From: Terriglobia bacterium
Lineage (GTDB): Bacteria > Acidobacteriota > Terriglobia > Terriglobales > Acidobacteriaceae
Assembly: GCA_020073185.1 (NCBI GenBank)
Contig: JAIQFT010000032.1
Location: 1-41,198, forward strand
Direction: 5' to 3'
DNA length: 41,198 nt
The translations under genes and the position numbers were made by a program. The notes under the pieces were generated by a model. The model ran no database searches. It saw only the letters and a program-made list of their open reading frames with translations, and had not been told where the DNA came from. Below, one piece after another: positions 7,668 through 15,469 of this stretch (positions within the stretch are counted from its first letter, which is position 1; the number at the start of each line of letters is the position of its first letter).

Positions 7668-9009
7668 CGTCCTCATCGTTGACGACGAATCTGGCATTCG
7701 CGAGTCGCTGAAAGGCGTGCTCGAGGACGAAGGCTACACCGCCGCGCTGGCGAGCAGCGGCGAAGTCTGCCTGGAGATGCTCGACAAGCGGGGGTTTGAC
7801 GTGGTGCTGCTGGATATCTGGCTGCCCGGCATGGACGGCCTGGAAACGCTGGAGAAGATCAAGCAGTCCGACGACGGGCCCGAAGTGATCATGATCTCCG
7901 GGCACGGTACCATCGAAACCGCGGTGCGCGCCACCAAGCTGGGCGCATTCGACTTCCTGGAAAAGCCGCTCTCGCTGGAGAAGACCCTCATCCTGGTGAA
8001 GAACGCGGCCGAGGCGCGGCGGCTGCGGGTAGAGAACCGCGACCTCAAGCGGCAGCAGCCCAAGACGGTGATCGCCGGTGAGAGCATCCCGATGAAGGCA
8101 CTGCGGCAGCAGATCGCACTGATGGCGCCAACCAACGGGCGCGTGCTCATCTTCGGCGAGTCAGGCACGGGGAAAGAGCTGGTCGCGCGCGCCATCCACG
8201 CCGAGAGTCCGCGCGCTGAAGCCATGTTTGTCGAGGTCAACTGCGCCGCGATTCCGGAGGATCTGATCGAGAGCGAGCTGTTCGGCCATCGCAAGGGATC
8301 GTTCGCCGGGGCGAGCGCGGACAAAGAGGGAAAGTTTCAGAAGGCGCACGATGGCACGCTGTTCCTGGACGAAGTCGGGGATATGAGCCTGAAGACGCAG
8401 GCCAAGGTGCTGCGCACGCTCGACGAGCAGAGCTTCACGCCGGTCGGCGGCGACGAAGTGGTCACGGTGGACGCGCGCGTGATCGCGGCTACCAATCACG
8501 ACCTGGAAGAGGAGATTTCCAAGGGAAACTTTCGCGAAGATTTGTTTTATCGCCTCAACGTCATTCCCTTCTACGTGCCGCCGCTGCGCGAGCGCCTGGA
8601 AGACGTGCCGCTGCTGGCGCGCCATTTCCTGAAGGAATTTTCGTCGCAGTACAGCCGGCGCACGAAAGAGATGACCGACGATGCGATTGAGGCGCTGATG
8701 CGCTACTCGTGGCCGGGAAACATACGCGAATTGAAGAACGTGATCGAGCGCATCGTGATTATGAACCCGACGGTGGCGAAGCTCGACCGCAAACACCTGC
8801 CGCCGCTGGTCTATCGCGACACCCCGCGGCGCGGCGGCGACGGCTTCTCCACCCTGCACCAGGCGCGCGCGGCGTATGAGCGCGATTTCATCCTCAAGAC
8901 GCTGGATCAGAACCACGGCAACGTCAGCCGCACGGCGGAAGTGCTGGGCCTGGAGCGATCCCACCTGTATCGGAAGATGAAGACGCTGGGGATTGCGTTT
9001 AAGGAGTAG
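7660..9009 (+). CDS. ntrX: NtrX-like sigma54-type response regulator with altered GAFTGA loop
   Basis: The true start is ATG 7660, giving 449 residues and overlapping ntrY by 8 bp. Residues 1-120 are a receiver domain (VLIVDDE, phosphorylated Asp52 in VVLLDIWLPG, a late K in EKPLS). Residues about 140-370 are an AAA+ domain with Walker A GESGTGKE (166-173) and Walker B LFLDEVGDM. The C-terminal 45 residues form a Fis-type helix-turn-helix (HGNVSRTAEVLGLERSHLYRKM). The sigma54-contact loop reads GSFAGA (213-218; codons 8296-8313) in place of the canonical GAFTGA; the Thr known to be important for sigma54 contact is Ala. It may therefore act at non-sigma54 promoters or by DNA binding alone. Confidence 0.92.
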   Translation: MHNVLIVDDESGIRESLKGVLEDEGYTAALASSGEVCLEMLDKRGFDVVLLDIWLPGMDGLETLEKIKQSDDGPEVIMISGHGTIETAVRATKLGAFDFLEKPLSLEKTLILVKNAAEARRLRVENRDLKRQQPKTVIAGESIPMKALRQQIALMAPTNGRVLIFGESGTGKELVARAIHAESPRAEAMFVEVNCAAIPEDLIESELFGHRKGSFAGASADKEGKFQKAHDGTLFLDEVGDMSLKTQAKVLRTLDEQSFTPVGGDEVVTVDARVIAATNHDLEEEISKGNFREDLFYRLNVIPFYVPPLRERLEDVPLLARHFLKEFSSQYSRRTKEMTDDAIEALMRYSWPGNIRELKNVIERIVIMNPTVAKLDRKHLPPLVYRDTPRRGGDGFSTLHQARAAYERDFILKTLDQNHGNVSRTAEVLGLERSHLYRKMKTLGIAFKE

Positions 9010-9012
9010 CCC

Positions 9013-9753
9013 TCACGCCGTCAGAATGATGGGCGCGCCGCGGGTGATCACAATGGTGTGCTCGTAGTGCGCTGAGGGCTTGCCGTCGGTGGTCTTAACC
9101 GTCCAGCCGTCCGCCGCGGTATGCGATTCCCCGCTGCCCGCCGCGATGATCGGCTCGATGGTAATGACCAGGCCTTCGGTAAGTTCCTGGCGCGCCATGG
9201 GCTCGTAGAAGTTCGGGACTTCCGGCGCTTCGTGGATCTTGTGGCCGATGCCGTGACCGCAGAGGCCGCGAACCACAGAGAAACCGCTGTGACGGACTTC
9301 GTTTTCCACCGCGCGCCCGATATCGTGCACCCGCGCACCCGCCCGCGCCACCAGCAGCGCCCGCTGGAATGCGCGCTCGGCGCAGCGCGCCAGCTTGTAA
9401 TGAAGCTGGCGCACCGGCTCGACGGCAACGCTGAGCGCAGCGTCGGCCATGTAGCCGTCTTTCTCGATGGTGACGTCGAGCTTGACGAGGTCCCCGGGCT
9501 CGATGACGCGGTCGCCGGGAATGCCGTGCACGGCTTCGTCGTTGATGCTGATGCAATTCTCGCCGGGAAACTGATAGACCTTGCGCGGAGCGGAGACGGC
9601 GCCGTTTTCGCGAATGACGCGGGCGCCGATTTCGTCGAGCTCGCGGGTGGCCACGCCGGCGCGAACGCACTGCTTCATTGCCGCGAGCACGCGGGCCACG
9701 ATTGCGCCCGCCGCCTTCATGCCGCGAAGTTCTTCTTCCGAGCCGATGGACAT
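9013..9753 (-). CDS. map: Type I methionine aminopeptidase
   Basis: Removes the N-terminal Met from nascent proteins. The 246-residue sequence has all five metal ligands at the expected spacing: Asp93 (KLDVT), Asp104 (MADAA), His167 (GHGIGH), Glu200 (TIEPI) and Glu231 (YEHT), plus His76 in AVHG and His174 in IHEAPEVPNF. It is a plain type Ia enzyme without an N-terminal zinc extension. A good SD (GAGGAG, about 6 nt) precedes the ATG. It is convergent with ntrX (3-bp gap) and lies downstream of era on the same strand across a repeat-filled gap of about 130 bp. Confidence 0.97.
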   Translation of the reverse strand: MSIGSEEELRGMKAAGAIVARVLAAMKQCVRAGVATRELDEIGARVIRENGAVSAPRKVYQFPGENCISINDEAVHGIPGDRVIEPGDLVKLDVTIEKDGYMADAALSVAVEPVRQLHYKLARCAERAFQRALLVARAGARVHDIGRAVENEVRHSGFSVVRGLCGHGIGHKIHEAPEVPNFYEPMARQELTEGLVITIEPIIAAGSGESHTAADGWTVKTTDGKPSAHYEHTIVITRGAPIILTA

Positions 9754-9768
9754 GGTAGCTCCTCATGA

Positions 9769-9870
9769 GATTCTGCCGCCCGCTAAAGCGAGCTCAGCCA
9801 ACAAAACGCACTAAAACCCATGGCTTACGCCGTGGGCCAGGTCCTGTCGCCGACCTGCGTCGGCCGCTTC
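9769..9870. repeat. REP-like element with two small palindromes upstream of map
   Basis: The segment opens with the 14-mer GATTCTGCCGCCCG shared with 4395-4408. It then holds the palindromes CCCATGGC-TTAC-GCCGTGGG (9817-9836, 8-bp stem with one G-T pair) and GCCGAC-CTGC-GTCGGC (9849-9864, 6-bp stem). It fills the gap between map and era. It is probably a mosaic of dispersed intergenic palindromes; it could also stop or stabilise the era transcript. Confidence 0.6.
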
Positions 9871-9873
9871 CAT

Positions 9874-9903
9874 GATCAGCGCTCATCCGCGTTCATCCGC
9901 GGC
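9874..9903. repeat. 10-mer tandem repeat (CTCATCCGCG / TTCATCCGCG) covering the era stop codon
   Basis: Two 10-nt units, CTCATCCGCG (9882-9891) and TTCATCCGCG (9892-9901), flanked by partial units. On the minus strand they encode the last Era residues (A-D-E-R-G) and the TGA at 9883-9885. The same kind of sequence (ATCCGCG on both arms) forms the hairpin after rarA at 32300-32334. Confidence 0.7.
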
Positions 9904-10839
9904 GGAGTTCTCCCACTGCGCACGGGCGGCGATGTCTTCAAGCTGGCGGCGCCAGTCGAGGCCTTCGACGAAATCGCTGGAATCGCGCCAGCCCGGACGC
10001 ACCTTGATGAACAGGTCGAGAAAGACTTTCTTGCCGAGCGTTCGCTCGATCTGGTGACGCGCTTCGGTCCCGATCTTTTTCAGCATGGAGCCGCCCTTGC
10101 CGATCAGAATCGCCTTCTGGCCTTCGCGTTCGCAATAGATGGTAGCAGCGATGTTGTCGAGGCGCTCGCCTTCCTCGAAGCGGTCGATGAGCACGGTGGT
10201 GGCGTACGGAATTTCCTGGTGCGTCGAGATGAGCACCTGCTCGCGAACGATTTCGGCAACCAGGAAGCGCAAGGGCTGGTCGGTGAGCTGGTCAGCAGGA
10301 AAATACGGTTGACCCTCGGGGATCGCGCGCACCAAGGCGTCGAGCAGGTCGTCGAGGCCCGTCTGCTTGCGCGCGGAGATGGGAATGATCTCGCGGAAAT
10401 CGTACAACTTGGACCAGTGCTCGATCAGGGGCAGCAGGCGCGGCTTGTCCACCAAGTCAACTTTGTTGAGCAGCAGGATAACCGAGGTGTTGGCGCGTCT
10501 GGCCAGGTCAATGACCAACGGTTCGCCCGCGCCGAACTTCTGAGTGACGTCGGCGATGAGCAGCACGAGGTGGCATCCTTCGAGGGCGTCGCGGACCTCC
10601 CGCATCATCTTCTTGTCGAGGCGATTTTCCGGGCGGTGCACGCCGGGAGTGTCAATGAGGATGACCTGCGCTCTGGGTCTTCCCTTCTTCGCGGGCAGAT
10701 TGAGGATGCCGCGGATGCGATTGCGCGTGGTCTGGGGCTTGTGGGTGACGATGGCGAGCTTCTCGCCGACCAGCGCATTCAGCAGGGTGGATTTGCCTGC
10801 GTTGGGGCGGCCGAGAATGGTGACGAAACCGCTCTTCAT
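9883..10839 (-). CDS. era: GTPase Era (ribosome small-subunit assembly)
   Basis: An essential GTPase that binds the 3' end of 16S rRNA during 30S maturation. The 318-residue protein has G1 GRPNAGKS (10-17), the G2 threonines in KPQTTRNRI, G3 DTPG (63-66), G4 NKVD (125-128), G5 SARK, and a C-terminal KH domain with ILIGKGG (about 244-250) and the usual R-x-x-I-E-x-x-L-G-K-K-V-x-L-x-L-x-V-K-V end. The extreme C-terminus (about 10 residues, ENSAADERG) comes partly from a repeat. The ATG follows a heptamer array without a clear SD. Neighbours corC-like, ybeY and phoH form the classic phoH-ybeY-corC-era group. Confidence 0.97.
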   Translation of the reverse strand: MKSGFVTILGRPNAGKSTLLNALVGEKLAIVTHKPQTTRNRIRGILNLPAKKGRPRAQVILIDTPGVHRPENRLDKKMMREVRDALEGCHLVLLIADVTQKFGAGEPLVIDLARRANTSVILLLNKVDLVDKPRLLPLIEHWSKLYDFREIIPISARKQTGLDDLLDALVRAIPEGQPYFPADQLTDQPLRFLVAEIVREQVLISTHQEIPYATTVLIDRFEEGERLDNIAATIYCEREGQKAILIGKGGSMLKKIGTEARHQIERTLGKKVFLDLFIKVRPGWRDSSDFVEGLDWRRQLEDIAARAQWENSAADERG

Positions 10840-10920
10840 GGTAGCTCGTGGCTGGTAGCTGGGATTGTAGCTGCTATCAAGGCCGGTTCCCCAGCTATCA
10901 ACTACAAACTACCAGCTACC
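10840..10920. repeat. Opposed heptamer arrays (GGTAGCT and CARCTAC) between the corC-like gene and era
   Basis: The left arm starts with GGTAGCT, CGTGGCT, GGTAGCT (10840-10860). The right arm is four exact-period heptamers, CAGCTAT, CAACTAC, AAACTAC, CAGCTAC (10892-10919). The arms are roughly reverse complementary, so the 80-bp gap can fold into an imperfect hairpin. In the reading direction (minus) the left arm ends at the era ATG. Confidence 0.85.
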
Positions 10921-10923
10921 GCT

Positions 10924-12183
10924 TTACGTTCCGGTTTTGGCGCGTTGCAAGGTTGAGATGCGCAGGCGCTCGACGCGGCGGTCGGTGGACTGCAGCACTT
11001 CGAAGCGCAGACCCTCGGCGTTGATGACTTCACCGTGTTGCGGGATACGTCCGGCGATTTCGCTGGCCAACCCCGCGACGGTGGTGGCCTCGTGGCCTTC
11101 AAAGCGAACGCTGAACAGTTCATCGAGGCGGTCTACGTCCATGCTGCCGGGCACGATGTAGGAGTACTCGTTCTCGCGGACGATGTCGGTCTCGCGCTCG
11201 TCGCGAATCTCGCCAACGATCTCCTCCACCATGTCCTCGATGGTGACCAGGCCGGCGACGGCGCCGTATTCGTCGACGACGATCTCCATGCGAAGGTTGT
11301 CGCGCTGCATCTCGCGCAGCAAGTCGCTGACGCGCTTGCTCTCGGGGACGAACTTGACGTCGGTGCTCATCAACTGGGTGACGGTGCGGGTGCGCGCCTC
11401 GGTGTCGGGTACCTGGAGCAGGTCGCGGGCGTGCACGATGCCGACGATCTTGTCGATGGAGCCTTCAAACACGGGCACGCGTGAATACGGACGGGTGCGC
11501 AGCATTTCGGTGAGCTTCTCGATGGTCATATCGGCGGGCACGGCGAACATTTCGGGGCGCGGCTTCATGACCTCGCGCACCGTCTTGTCGCCGAACTCGA
11601 CGACAGACTGGATGAGGTCGCGGTCACTTTCCTCGATGATTCCTTCTTCCTGGCCGGCCTCAATGAAGGCGTCCATGGCTTCGGAGGGGCGCTCGGGCTG
11701 CGGCTCGGAGTGTTCTTTGGTGAGCGACGCGACCGAGATGCAGAAGCCGATCACCAGCGTTACAGGGAACACCAGGTACAGCAAGAGGCGGAGCGGGAGC
11801 GTGAACTTCGCCAGCCAAGCGCCGCGGGTGCGCGAGAAAAGCACGAACGGGAGCAGGCGGTTGAAGACGACGACGATCAGGACCATGGCCAACGCGGCTT
11901 GCACAATCTCCAGCGCCGACCATATGCCGTCGCGAAAGACGGTGAAGGCGACCAGCATGGCGATGGCGGCAGTTGTGATCTGCTCGAGTACGGCGACGGA
12001 GAGCGCGACGCGGTCGCGGTGCATCTTCAACCTGGGCTCGACCTGCTGCTCGAAGGCTTCGATATTTTCCTCAAATTCGCGCGAGAGAAACTTGCCGCGT
12101 TCGGTGCAAACGCGCTCGACGTAGGAGACGAGACCGAGAACGAACAGGAGAATGACGAAGACGACGGCGAGGGCGAGGGTCAT
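10924..12183 (-). CDS. CorC/HlyC-family (CNNM-like) protein with DUF21 and CBS domains
   Basis: A 419-residue inner-membrane protein of the CNNM/CorC type, linked to Mg2+/Co2+ efflux or resistance. Residues 1-170 form a DUF21-like region with four hydrophobic segments (about 2-20, 63-85, 90-112, 128-150). A linker carries EEGIIEESDRDLIQSVVEFGDKTVREVMKPR. Two CBS repeats (about 205-325, VFEGSIDKIVGIVHARDLL and VVDEYGAVAGLVTIEDMVEEIVGEI) are followed by a CorC_HlyC domain (about 335-412). Its ATG overlaps the ybeY stop by ATGA, so the two are translationally coupled, an arrangement found in many bacteria. Confidence 0.92.
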   Translation of the reverse strand: MTLALAVVFVILLFVLGLVSYVERVCTERGKFLSREFEENIEAFEQQVEPRLKMHRDRVALSVAVLEQITTAAIAMLVAFTVFRDGIWSALEIVQAALAMVLIVVVFNRLLPFVLFSRTRGAWLAKFTLPLRLLLYLVFPVTLVIGFCISVASLTKEHSEPQPERPSEAMDAFIEAGQEEGIIEESDRDLIQSVVEFGDKTVREVMKPRPEMFAVPADMTIEKLTEMLRTRPYSRVPVFEGSIDKIVGIVHARDLLQVPDTEARTRTVTQLMSTDVKFVPESKRVSDLLREMQRDNLRMEIVVDEYGAVAGLVTIEDMVEEIVGEIRDERETDIVRENEYSYIVPGSMDVDRLDELFSVRFEGHEATTVAGLASEIAGRIPQHGEVINAEGLRFEVLQSTDRRVERLRISTLQRAKTGT

Positions 12184-12692
12184 TGGACTCGCCTCCGGGG
12201 GTCGATGGTCGAGGGTCGACGGTCAACGGCTTCCGTCGCACGCGAGGGCGAGAGCGCTCCATCTTCGGTGCGGCGGATCAGGCCGTTGCTTAGGCCGAGT
12301 TCGCGGCGGAGGCGCTCTTCCTTGCGCGCCATCTGGCCGCGATCGGATTCGTGGTCGTAGCCGGCGAGATGGAGCATACCGTGGAGAATAAGGATCTTCA
12401 CCTCCTGCGCCAGTGTGTGCTGGTAGAGGCGGGCGTTGCGGGCGGCGATGTCGGCAGAGATGACGATGTCGCCAGAGAATTGGCGCGCGACGGCGGGGAT
12501 CGGCGGAAACGAGAGGACGTCGGTCGGCTTATCGATTCCGCGGAAACGGCGATTGAGGACGCGGAGGTTTCGGCTGGAGGTCAGCAGTACATTGGCTTGA
12601 CCGCGCAGACCAGCGGCCTTGCGCGCACGCTGGATGAAACGAGTCAGCGCGCTCTCGGAAACGCCCGGCGCCGCTTTCTTGATCATGACCAT
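12180..12692 (-). CDS. ybeY: Endoribonuclease YbeY
   Basis: A zinc-dependent enzyme for 16S rRNA 3' maturation and ribosome quality control. From ATG 12692 the protein has 170 residues; the zinc motif HGMLHLAGYDHE places His104, His108 and His114. The upstream strand VLLTSSRNLRVLNRRFRG and the T-D-V-L-S-F-P motif also match the family. I rejected the longer open frame because residues before M-V-M-I-K-K overlap the phoH 3' end and are unlike YbeY. The last about 18 residues (V-D-R-R-P-S-T-I-D-P-R-R-R) are encoded by a heptamer array and extend past the usual end. A strong hairpin lies directly 5' of the start codon. Confidence 0.93.
   Translation of the reverse strand: MVMIKKAAPGVSESALTRFIQRARKAAGLRGQANVLLTSSRNLRVLNRRFRGIDKPTDVLSFPPIPAVARQFSGDIVISADIAARNARLYQHTLAQEVKILILHGMLHLAGYDHESDRGQMARKEERLRRELGLSNGLIRRTEDGALSPSRATEAVDRRPSTIDPRRRVQ
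12200..12227. repeat. Four tandem heptamers GGTCGAT/GGTCGAG/GGTCGAC/GGTCAAC in the ybeY 3' end
   Basis: Positions 12200-12206, 12207-12213, 12214-12220 and 12221-12227 are GGTCGAT, GGTCGAG, GGTCGAC and GGTCAAC: strict 7-nt period, consensus GGTCGAN. The array lies inside the ybeY reading frame (minus strand) and ends about 20 bp before its stop codon. Confidence 0.95.
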
Positions 12693-12697
12693 AAAAG

Positions 12698-12727
12698 GAA
12701 ACGGGAGGGCACGTGCAGCCCTCCCGT
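12698..12727 (-). terminator. Perfect 9-bp GC hairpin with T-rich tail directly before the ybeY start
   Basis: On the minus strand, ACGGGAGGG (12727-12719), a 9-nt loop (CTGCACGTG) and CCCTCCCGT (12709-12701) form a perfect stem followed by TTCCTTTT and then the ybeY ATG at 12692. It has the form of an intrinsic terminator but lies inside the presumed phoH-ybeY operon, so it may be an attenuator, a 3'-end stabiliser for phoH mRNA, or a translational control of ybeY. Confidence 0.65.
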
Positions 12728-12741
12728 GACCACGAATCATT

Positions 12742-13803
12742 CTACTCTTCGACGTGCTCGGGAACCGTTTTCGGCTCCGGCGCGACTGCTTCCACCGGCG
12801 GTGGCGAGCCATTGCGGCCCGCCTTGCCGTTGATGGGCAGCACCATCTGGTCGCCATTCATGCGCGACTTGTAGTCGTCGTAGGCGCGGATGATGCGCTG
12901 CACCAGGTGGTGGCGGACCACGTCGCTTTCATCGAAGTGAACGAACGAAATCCCGTTGACGTTGCCCAGGATGTCCATCGCCTCCAACATGCCGCAGCGC
13001 TTGTTGGTAGGCAGGTCAATCTGAGTGATGTCGCCGGTGATGACCGCCTTGGAGTTGAAGCCGAGGCGGGTGACGAACATCTTCATCTGCTCGGAGGTGG
13101 TGTTCTGCGCCTCGTCGAGGATGATGAAGGAGTCATTGAGCGTGCGCCCGCGCATGAAGGCGATGGGCGCGATCTCGATGATGTTCTTCTCCAGGTAACG
13201 GTCGATCTTTTCGGGATCCATCATGTCGTAGAGCGCGTCATAGAGCGGGCGGAGATAGGGATCGACCTTCTCTTGCAGCGTGCCGGGGAGAAAGCCGAGG
13301 CGCTCGCCAGCCTCGACCGCGGGGCGCGCCAGGATGATGCGATTCACCTTTTTGCTGACGAGGGCGGAGATGGCCATGGCGACCGCGAGGTAGGTCTTGC
13401 CCGTGCCGGCCGGGCCGATGCCAAAAACCATGTCGTTCTTCTCGATCGCCTCCACGTAGCGGCGCTGGTTCAGGCTCTTGGGCTGGACGGTGCGCTTGCC
13501 GAAGGAGCGCTGGCGTCCGGCCTCTACCAGACCACGCAGGGTGGCGGTGGGATCGGAGGCCAGCACGCGCAGCATGGAGCCGAGGTCGCCATTATTGAAG
13601 ACGCAGCCAGTGCGCTGGAGGTGATCGAAGTCGGTGAAAACCTGCTCGGCGCGGGCGACGTCACGGGCCGCGCCTTCAATCTCGACGGATTCCGCCTTCA
13701 GGTCAATGGTGACGTTCAGGCCTGCTTCGAGGAGACGGAGATTTTCATCCCGAGTGCCGAACAGGGTTTCAATGTTCTGGGTGATCTCGATGTTTTTCTT
13801 CAT
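12742..13803 (-). CDS. phoH: PhoH-family ATPase (PhoH-like, YbeZ type)
   Basis: A 353-residue ATP-binding protein usually encoded next to ybeY and proposed to act with it in rRNA or RNA metabolism. Residues about 5-90 are an N-terminal KH-like/PhoH domain. The helicase-like ATPase core has Walker A GPAGTGKT (130-137) and Walker B IILDEAQ (227-233), with the family motifs [17 protein letters not shown] and [12 protein letters not shown]. The C-terminal 30 residues are Pro/Glu-rich and probably disordered. Gene order phoH-ybeY-corC-era is as expected. No SD is obvious; the 449-bp region upstream carries a possible promoter and palindrome. Confidence 0.94.
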   Translation of the reverse strand: MKKNIEITQNIETLFGTRDENLRLLEAGLNVTIDLKAESVEIEGAARDVARAEQVFTDFDHLQRTGCVFNNGDLGSMLRVLASDPTATLRGLVEAGRQRSFGKRTVQPKSLNQRRYVEAIEKNDMVFGIGPAGTGKTYLAVAMAISALVSKKVNRIILARPAVEAGERLGFLPGTLQEKVDPYLRPLYDALYDMMDPEKIDRYLEKNIIEIAPIAFMRGRTLNDSFIILDEAQNTTSEQMKMFVTRLGFNSKAVITGDITQIDLPTNKRCGMLEAMDILGNVNGISFVHFDESDVVRHHLVQRIIRAYDDYKSRMNGDQMVLPINGKAGRNGSPPPVEAVAPEPKTVPEHVEE

Positions 13804-13923
13804 TTAATGCTGGCGTTAACCTCCCGCCGCCGCACCGGACAAGCCGGGGCGCGCATCTGCAGACATGGACAGGTGTAGATTGGGAAGCAGGCTCGATGCT
13901 CGCCAACAGATGGAGCAACTACC

Positions 13924-13961
13924 ATTGTACTTAGAGTACGACTTGCTCTGGATGGAGTCAA
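13924..13961 (-). promoter_or_regulatory. Possible phoH promoter with 13-bp palindrome GTACT-TAG-AGTAC
   Basis: On the minus strand TTGACT (13961-13956) is followed after 17 nt by TACTCT (13938-13933); a better -10-like TACAAT lies slightly downstream (13929-13924). Overlapping both is the perfect palindrome GTACTTAGAGTAC (13927-13939), a candidate operator. The distance to the phoH ATG (about 120 nt) would give a long leader. Motif-based only. Confidence 0.3.
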
Positions 13962-14175
13962 TGCAAACAGCCTGACAGTTTTCAGCCGCCGCTTTGGCCG
14001 ACAACAAGGCGAACATCTGGAGAGCAAAATTCCCGCTTACCATCCGCTATTATTTGGATGCCGGGCTGAAAGGTAGCGAGATGGGTACTCGTATTGAGGC
14101 AGCGGGGGAAACGGAGAGCGGGCGTCAAGGGAGCGTTTCATAGAGATTTTCAGAGGAGGCTCCGGCAAAGTGCGT

Positions 14176-14205
14176 TTGACCGATGGGGCGGCAAACCCCT
14201 AAAAT
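14176..14205 (+). promoter_or_regulatory. rpsT promoter, TTGACC-N18-TAAAAT
   Basis: TTGACC at 14176-14181 and TAAAAT at 14200-14205 are separated by 18 nt and match the sigma70-type consensus at 5 of 6 positions each. Transcription would start near 14212, giving a leader of about 40 nt that includes the small palindrome AGAAAATTTCT (within 14222-14233) before the rpsT ATG. Confidence 0.6.
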
Positions 14206-14252
14206 AAAGGTTTGGCCCGTAAGAAAATTTCTCACAGGATAGTCAGTCGAAT

Positions 14253-14528
14253 ATGGCAAATCACTTCTCGGCCCTGAAACGCGCCCGGCAGACGGAAAAG
14301 CGCACCGCCGCCAATCGCGCCAACAAGTCGCGCCTGCGCAGCGCGCTGCGCAAATTCCGGACGGCGCTGAGCGCCGGCAATCGTGAACAGGCGGAAACGG
14401 GATATCGCGAGACGACATCCGTGCTGGACAAGGCGGTGCAGAAGGGCGTGCTGCACAAGAATACGGCATCACGGTATAAGTCGCGGCTGGGCAAGCGGCT
14501 GAACGCGGTGGGGAAAACAAGCTCTTAG
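14253..14528 (+). CDS. rpsT: 30S ribosomal protein S20
   Basis: A 91-residue basic helical protein, typical length for S20, which binds 16S rRNA early in 30S assembly. It begins [10 protein letters not shown] and has the conserved [18 protein letters not shown] and [22 protein letters not shown] motifs. The last two serine codons and the TAG stop are formed by a tandem AGCTCTT array. The gene has its own promoter and a clear terminator, and sits tail to tail with the NAT gene of the lptE-holA group; holA near rpsT is a common arrangement. Confidence 0.98.
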   Translation: MANHFSALKRARQTEKRTAANRANKSRLRSALRKFRTALSAGNREQAETGYRETTSVLDKAVQKGVLHKNTASRYKSRLGKRLNAVGKTSS

Positions 14529-14547
14529 CTCTTAGCTTTTAGCTCTT
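14520..14547. repeat. Four tandem heptamers AGCTCTT at the rpsT 3' end
   Basis: AGCTCTT (14520-14526), AGCTCTT (14527-14533), AGCTTTT (14534-14540), AGCTCTT (14541-14547): exact 7-nt period. The junction of units 1 and 2 creates the rpsT stop codon TAG (14526-14528). Confidence 0.97.
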
Positions 14548-14549
14548 GG

Positions 14550-14582
14550 ACGGCAGGCTCGGCGGCCTGCCGTTTTGCTTTT
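14550..14582 (+). terminator. Intrinsic terminator of rpsT
   Basis: ACGGCAGGC (14550-14558), loop TCGGCG, GCCTGCCGT (14565-14573): a perfect 9-bp GC-rich stem followed by a T-rich run (TTTGCTTTT). It lies 22 bp after the rpsT stop. Confidence 0.9.
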
Positions 14583-14641
14583 GCGGGGATCTGACTCTGC
14601 CGCGAGCTGCACGCTGGGAGGTGCGTCTCCTACAGGTTGGA

Positions 14642-15469
14642 TCAGACGGCAGTGGTTTGAGCAGCGTCGAGGCGGATGCCGAAATACTGCTGCAGCGCGG
14701 TGTCGTACTGTTCTGTGCTGATGAGGGAGATTTCACGGCGGGTGGCACTTTCGGTTATCACCAGGCGCGCGTCGGTCAGGGTGACACGGCCCATAGGCGT
14801 CAGGATGCTGCAAACTCGGTTGCGCGTGAAATGCGACTGCGGCGAGGTCTGGTGATGGTGGCACATGGCGTAAAAATCCGAGATCTGCCGCGGCTGCAGC
14901 GTGAAGTCATAGAGCATTCTCCATTCGCAGGCTGAGTCGGTTTGCACCGCGACGCCGCGCTGGCTGCCGGGTTCGGGTGAGTAGCGCAGCACGCGCCAGC
15001 GGTCATCGCGAGTATCGAGGCAGTAGAAGACGTTGCGCTGATACTGTTCGGCGTTGGGCAACAGCGGGAGCGGCTCAATGAAAGACTCGCCAAATCCGAC
15101 GTCGGCGAGCCAGGGGGTTTCGAGGTCGACGCGCAGGGTGAGGTGGTCGAACTCGGGCCCGACGCGGTTCTCCTCGATGGGCACGCGGGCGGAGAACAGA
15201 GTTACCTTGAAACCGAGTTGTCCCAGGAGCGCGGCGAAGAGGCTGTTCAGCTCGTAACAGAAGCCGCCGCGGCGGTGGAGAACGATCTTGTCGTAGAGTC
15301 GCTCCTGGTCGAGGACGATGGGCACGCCGCGATGGACGTCGAGGTTTTCGAAGGGCACGGCGAGCAGGTGGGCGTAGTGAAGGGCACGGAGAGTTTCCAG
15401 CGTCGGCGCCAGCGGGCCGGAGTAGGAGATGCGGGCGAGATAGGAATCGAGCTTCAAGTTGAAGTTCAA
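14642..15469 (-). CDS. Arylamine N-acetyltransferase (NAT)
   Basis: Transfers acetyl from acetyl-CoA to arylamines or hydrazines through a cysteine intermediate. From TTG 15469 the protein has 275 residues, the normal NAT length. The catalytic triad is visible: Cys71 in RRGGFCYELN, His109 in EFDHLTLRV and Asp123 in LADVGFGES. The N-terminal L-D-S-Y-L-A-R-I-x-Y-x-G and PFENLDVHRG segments are diagnostic. The longer open frame overlaps holA and its extra residues are unlike NAT, so I chose TTG 15469, 1 nt after the holA stop. The start lies in a short repeat (AACTTGAACTTCAACTTGAAG). Confidence 0.92.
   Translation of the reverse strand: MNFNLKLDSYLARISYSGPLAPTLETLRALHYAHLLAVPFENLDVHRGVPIVLDQERLYDKIVLHRRGGFCYELNSLFAALLGQLGFKVTLFSARVPIEENRVGPEFDHLTLRVDLETPWLADVGFGESFIEPLPLLPNAEQYQRNVFYCLDTRDDRWRVLRYSPEPGSQRGVAVQTDSACEWRMLYDFTLQPRQISDFYAMCHHHQTSPQSHFTRNRVCSILTPMGRVTLTDARLVITESATRREISLISTEQYDTALQQYFGIRLDAAQTTAV

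Larger units (their letters stand above)
13804..14252. other. 449-bp divergent intergenic region between phoH and rpsT
   Basis: This is the longest stretch without a convincing gene. It holds candidate promoters for both flanking genes: a phoH-side TTGACT-N17-TACTCT with palindrome, and an rpsT-side TTGACC-N18-TAAAAT. Short minus-strand open frames (to about 75 codons, ending at 13800-13816) exist but show no family resemblance and lack an SD. The middle is lower in GC than its surroundings. No structured RNA or tRNA was recognised. Confidence 0.6.

Noticed and set aside
9820-10956. Long plus-strand open frame opposite era
   Set aside because: It is a mirror reading of the GC-rich era gene, with no family resemblance; the same holds for other long antisense frames opposite map, ntrY, phoH, holA and rarA.
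12693-12857. Longer ybeY frame reaching into phoH
   Set aside because: The extra residues are an antisense-like Arg/Ser-rich string overlapping the phoH 3' end; the YbeY domain begins at M-V-M-I-K-K.
13816-14043. Short minus-strand open frame with several Cys residues upstream of phoH
   Set aside because: No SD, no recognisable motif, unlike codon use, and it spans the probable promoter and palindrome region.
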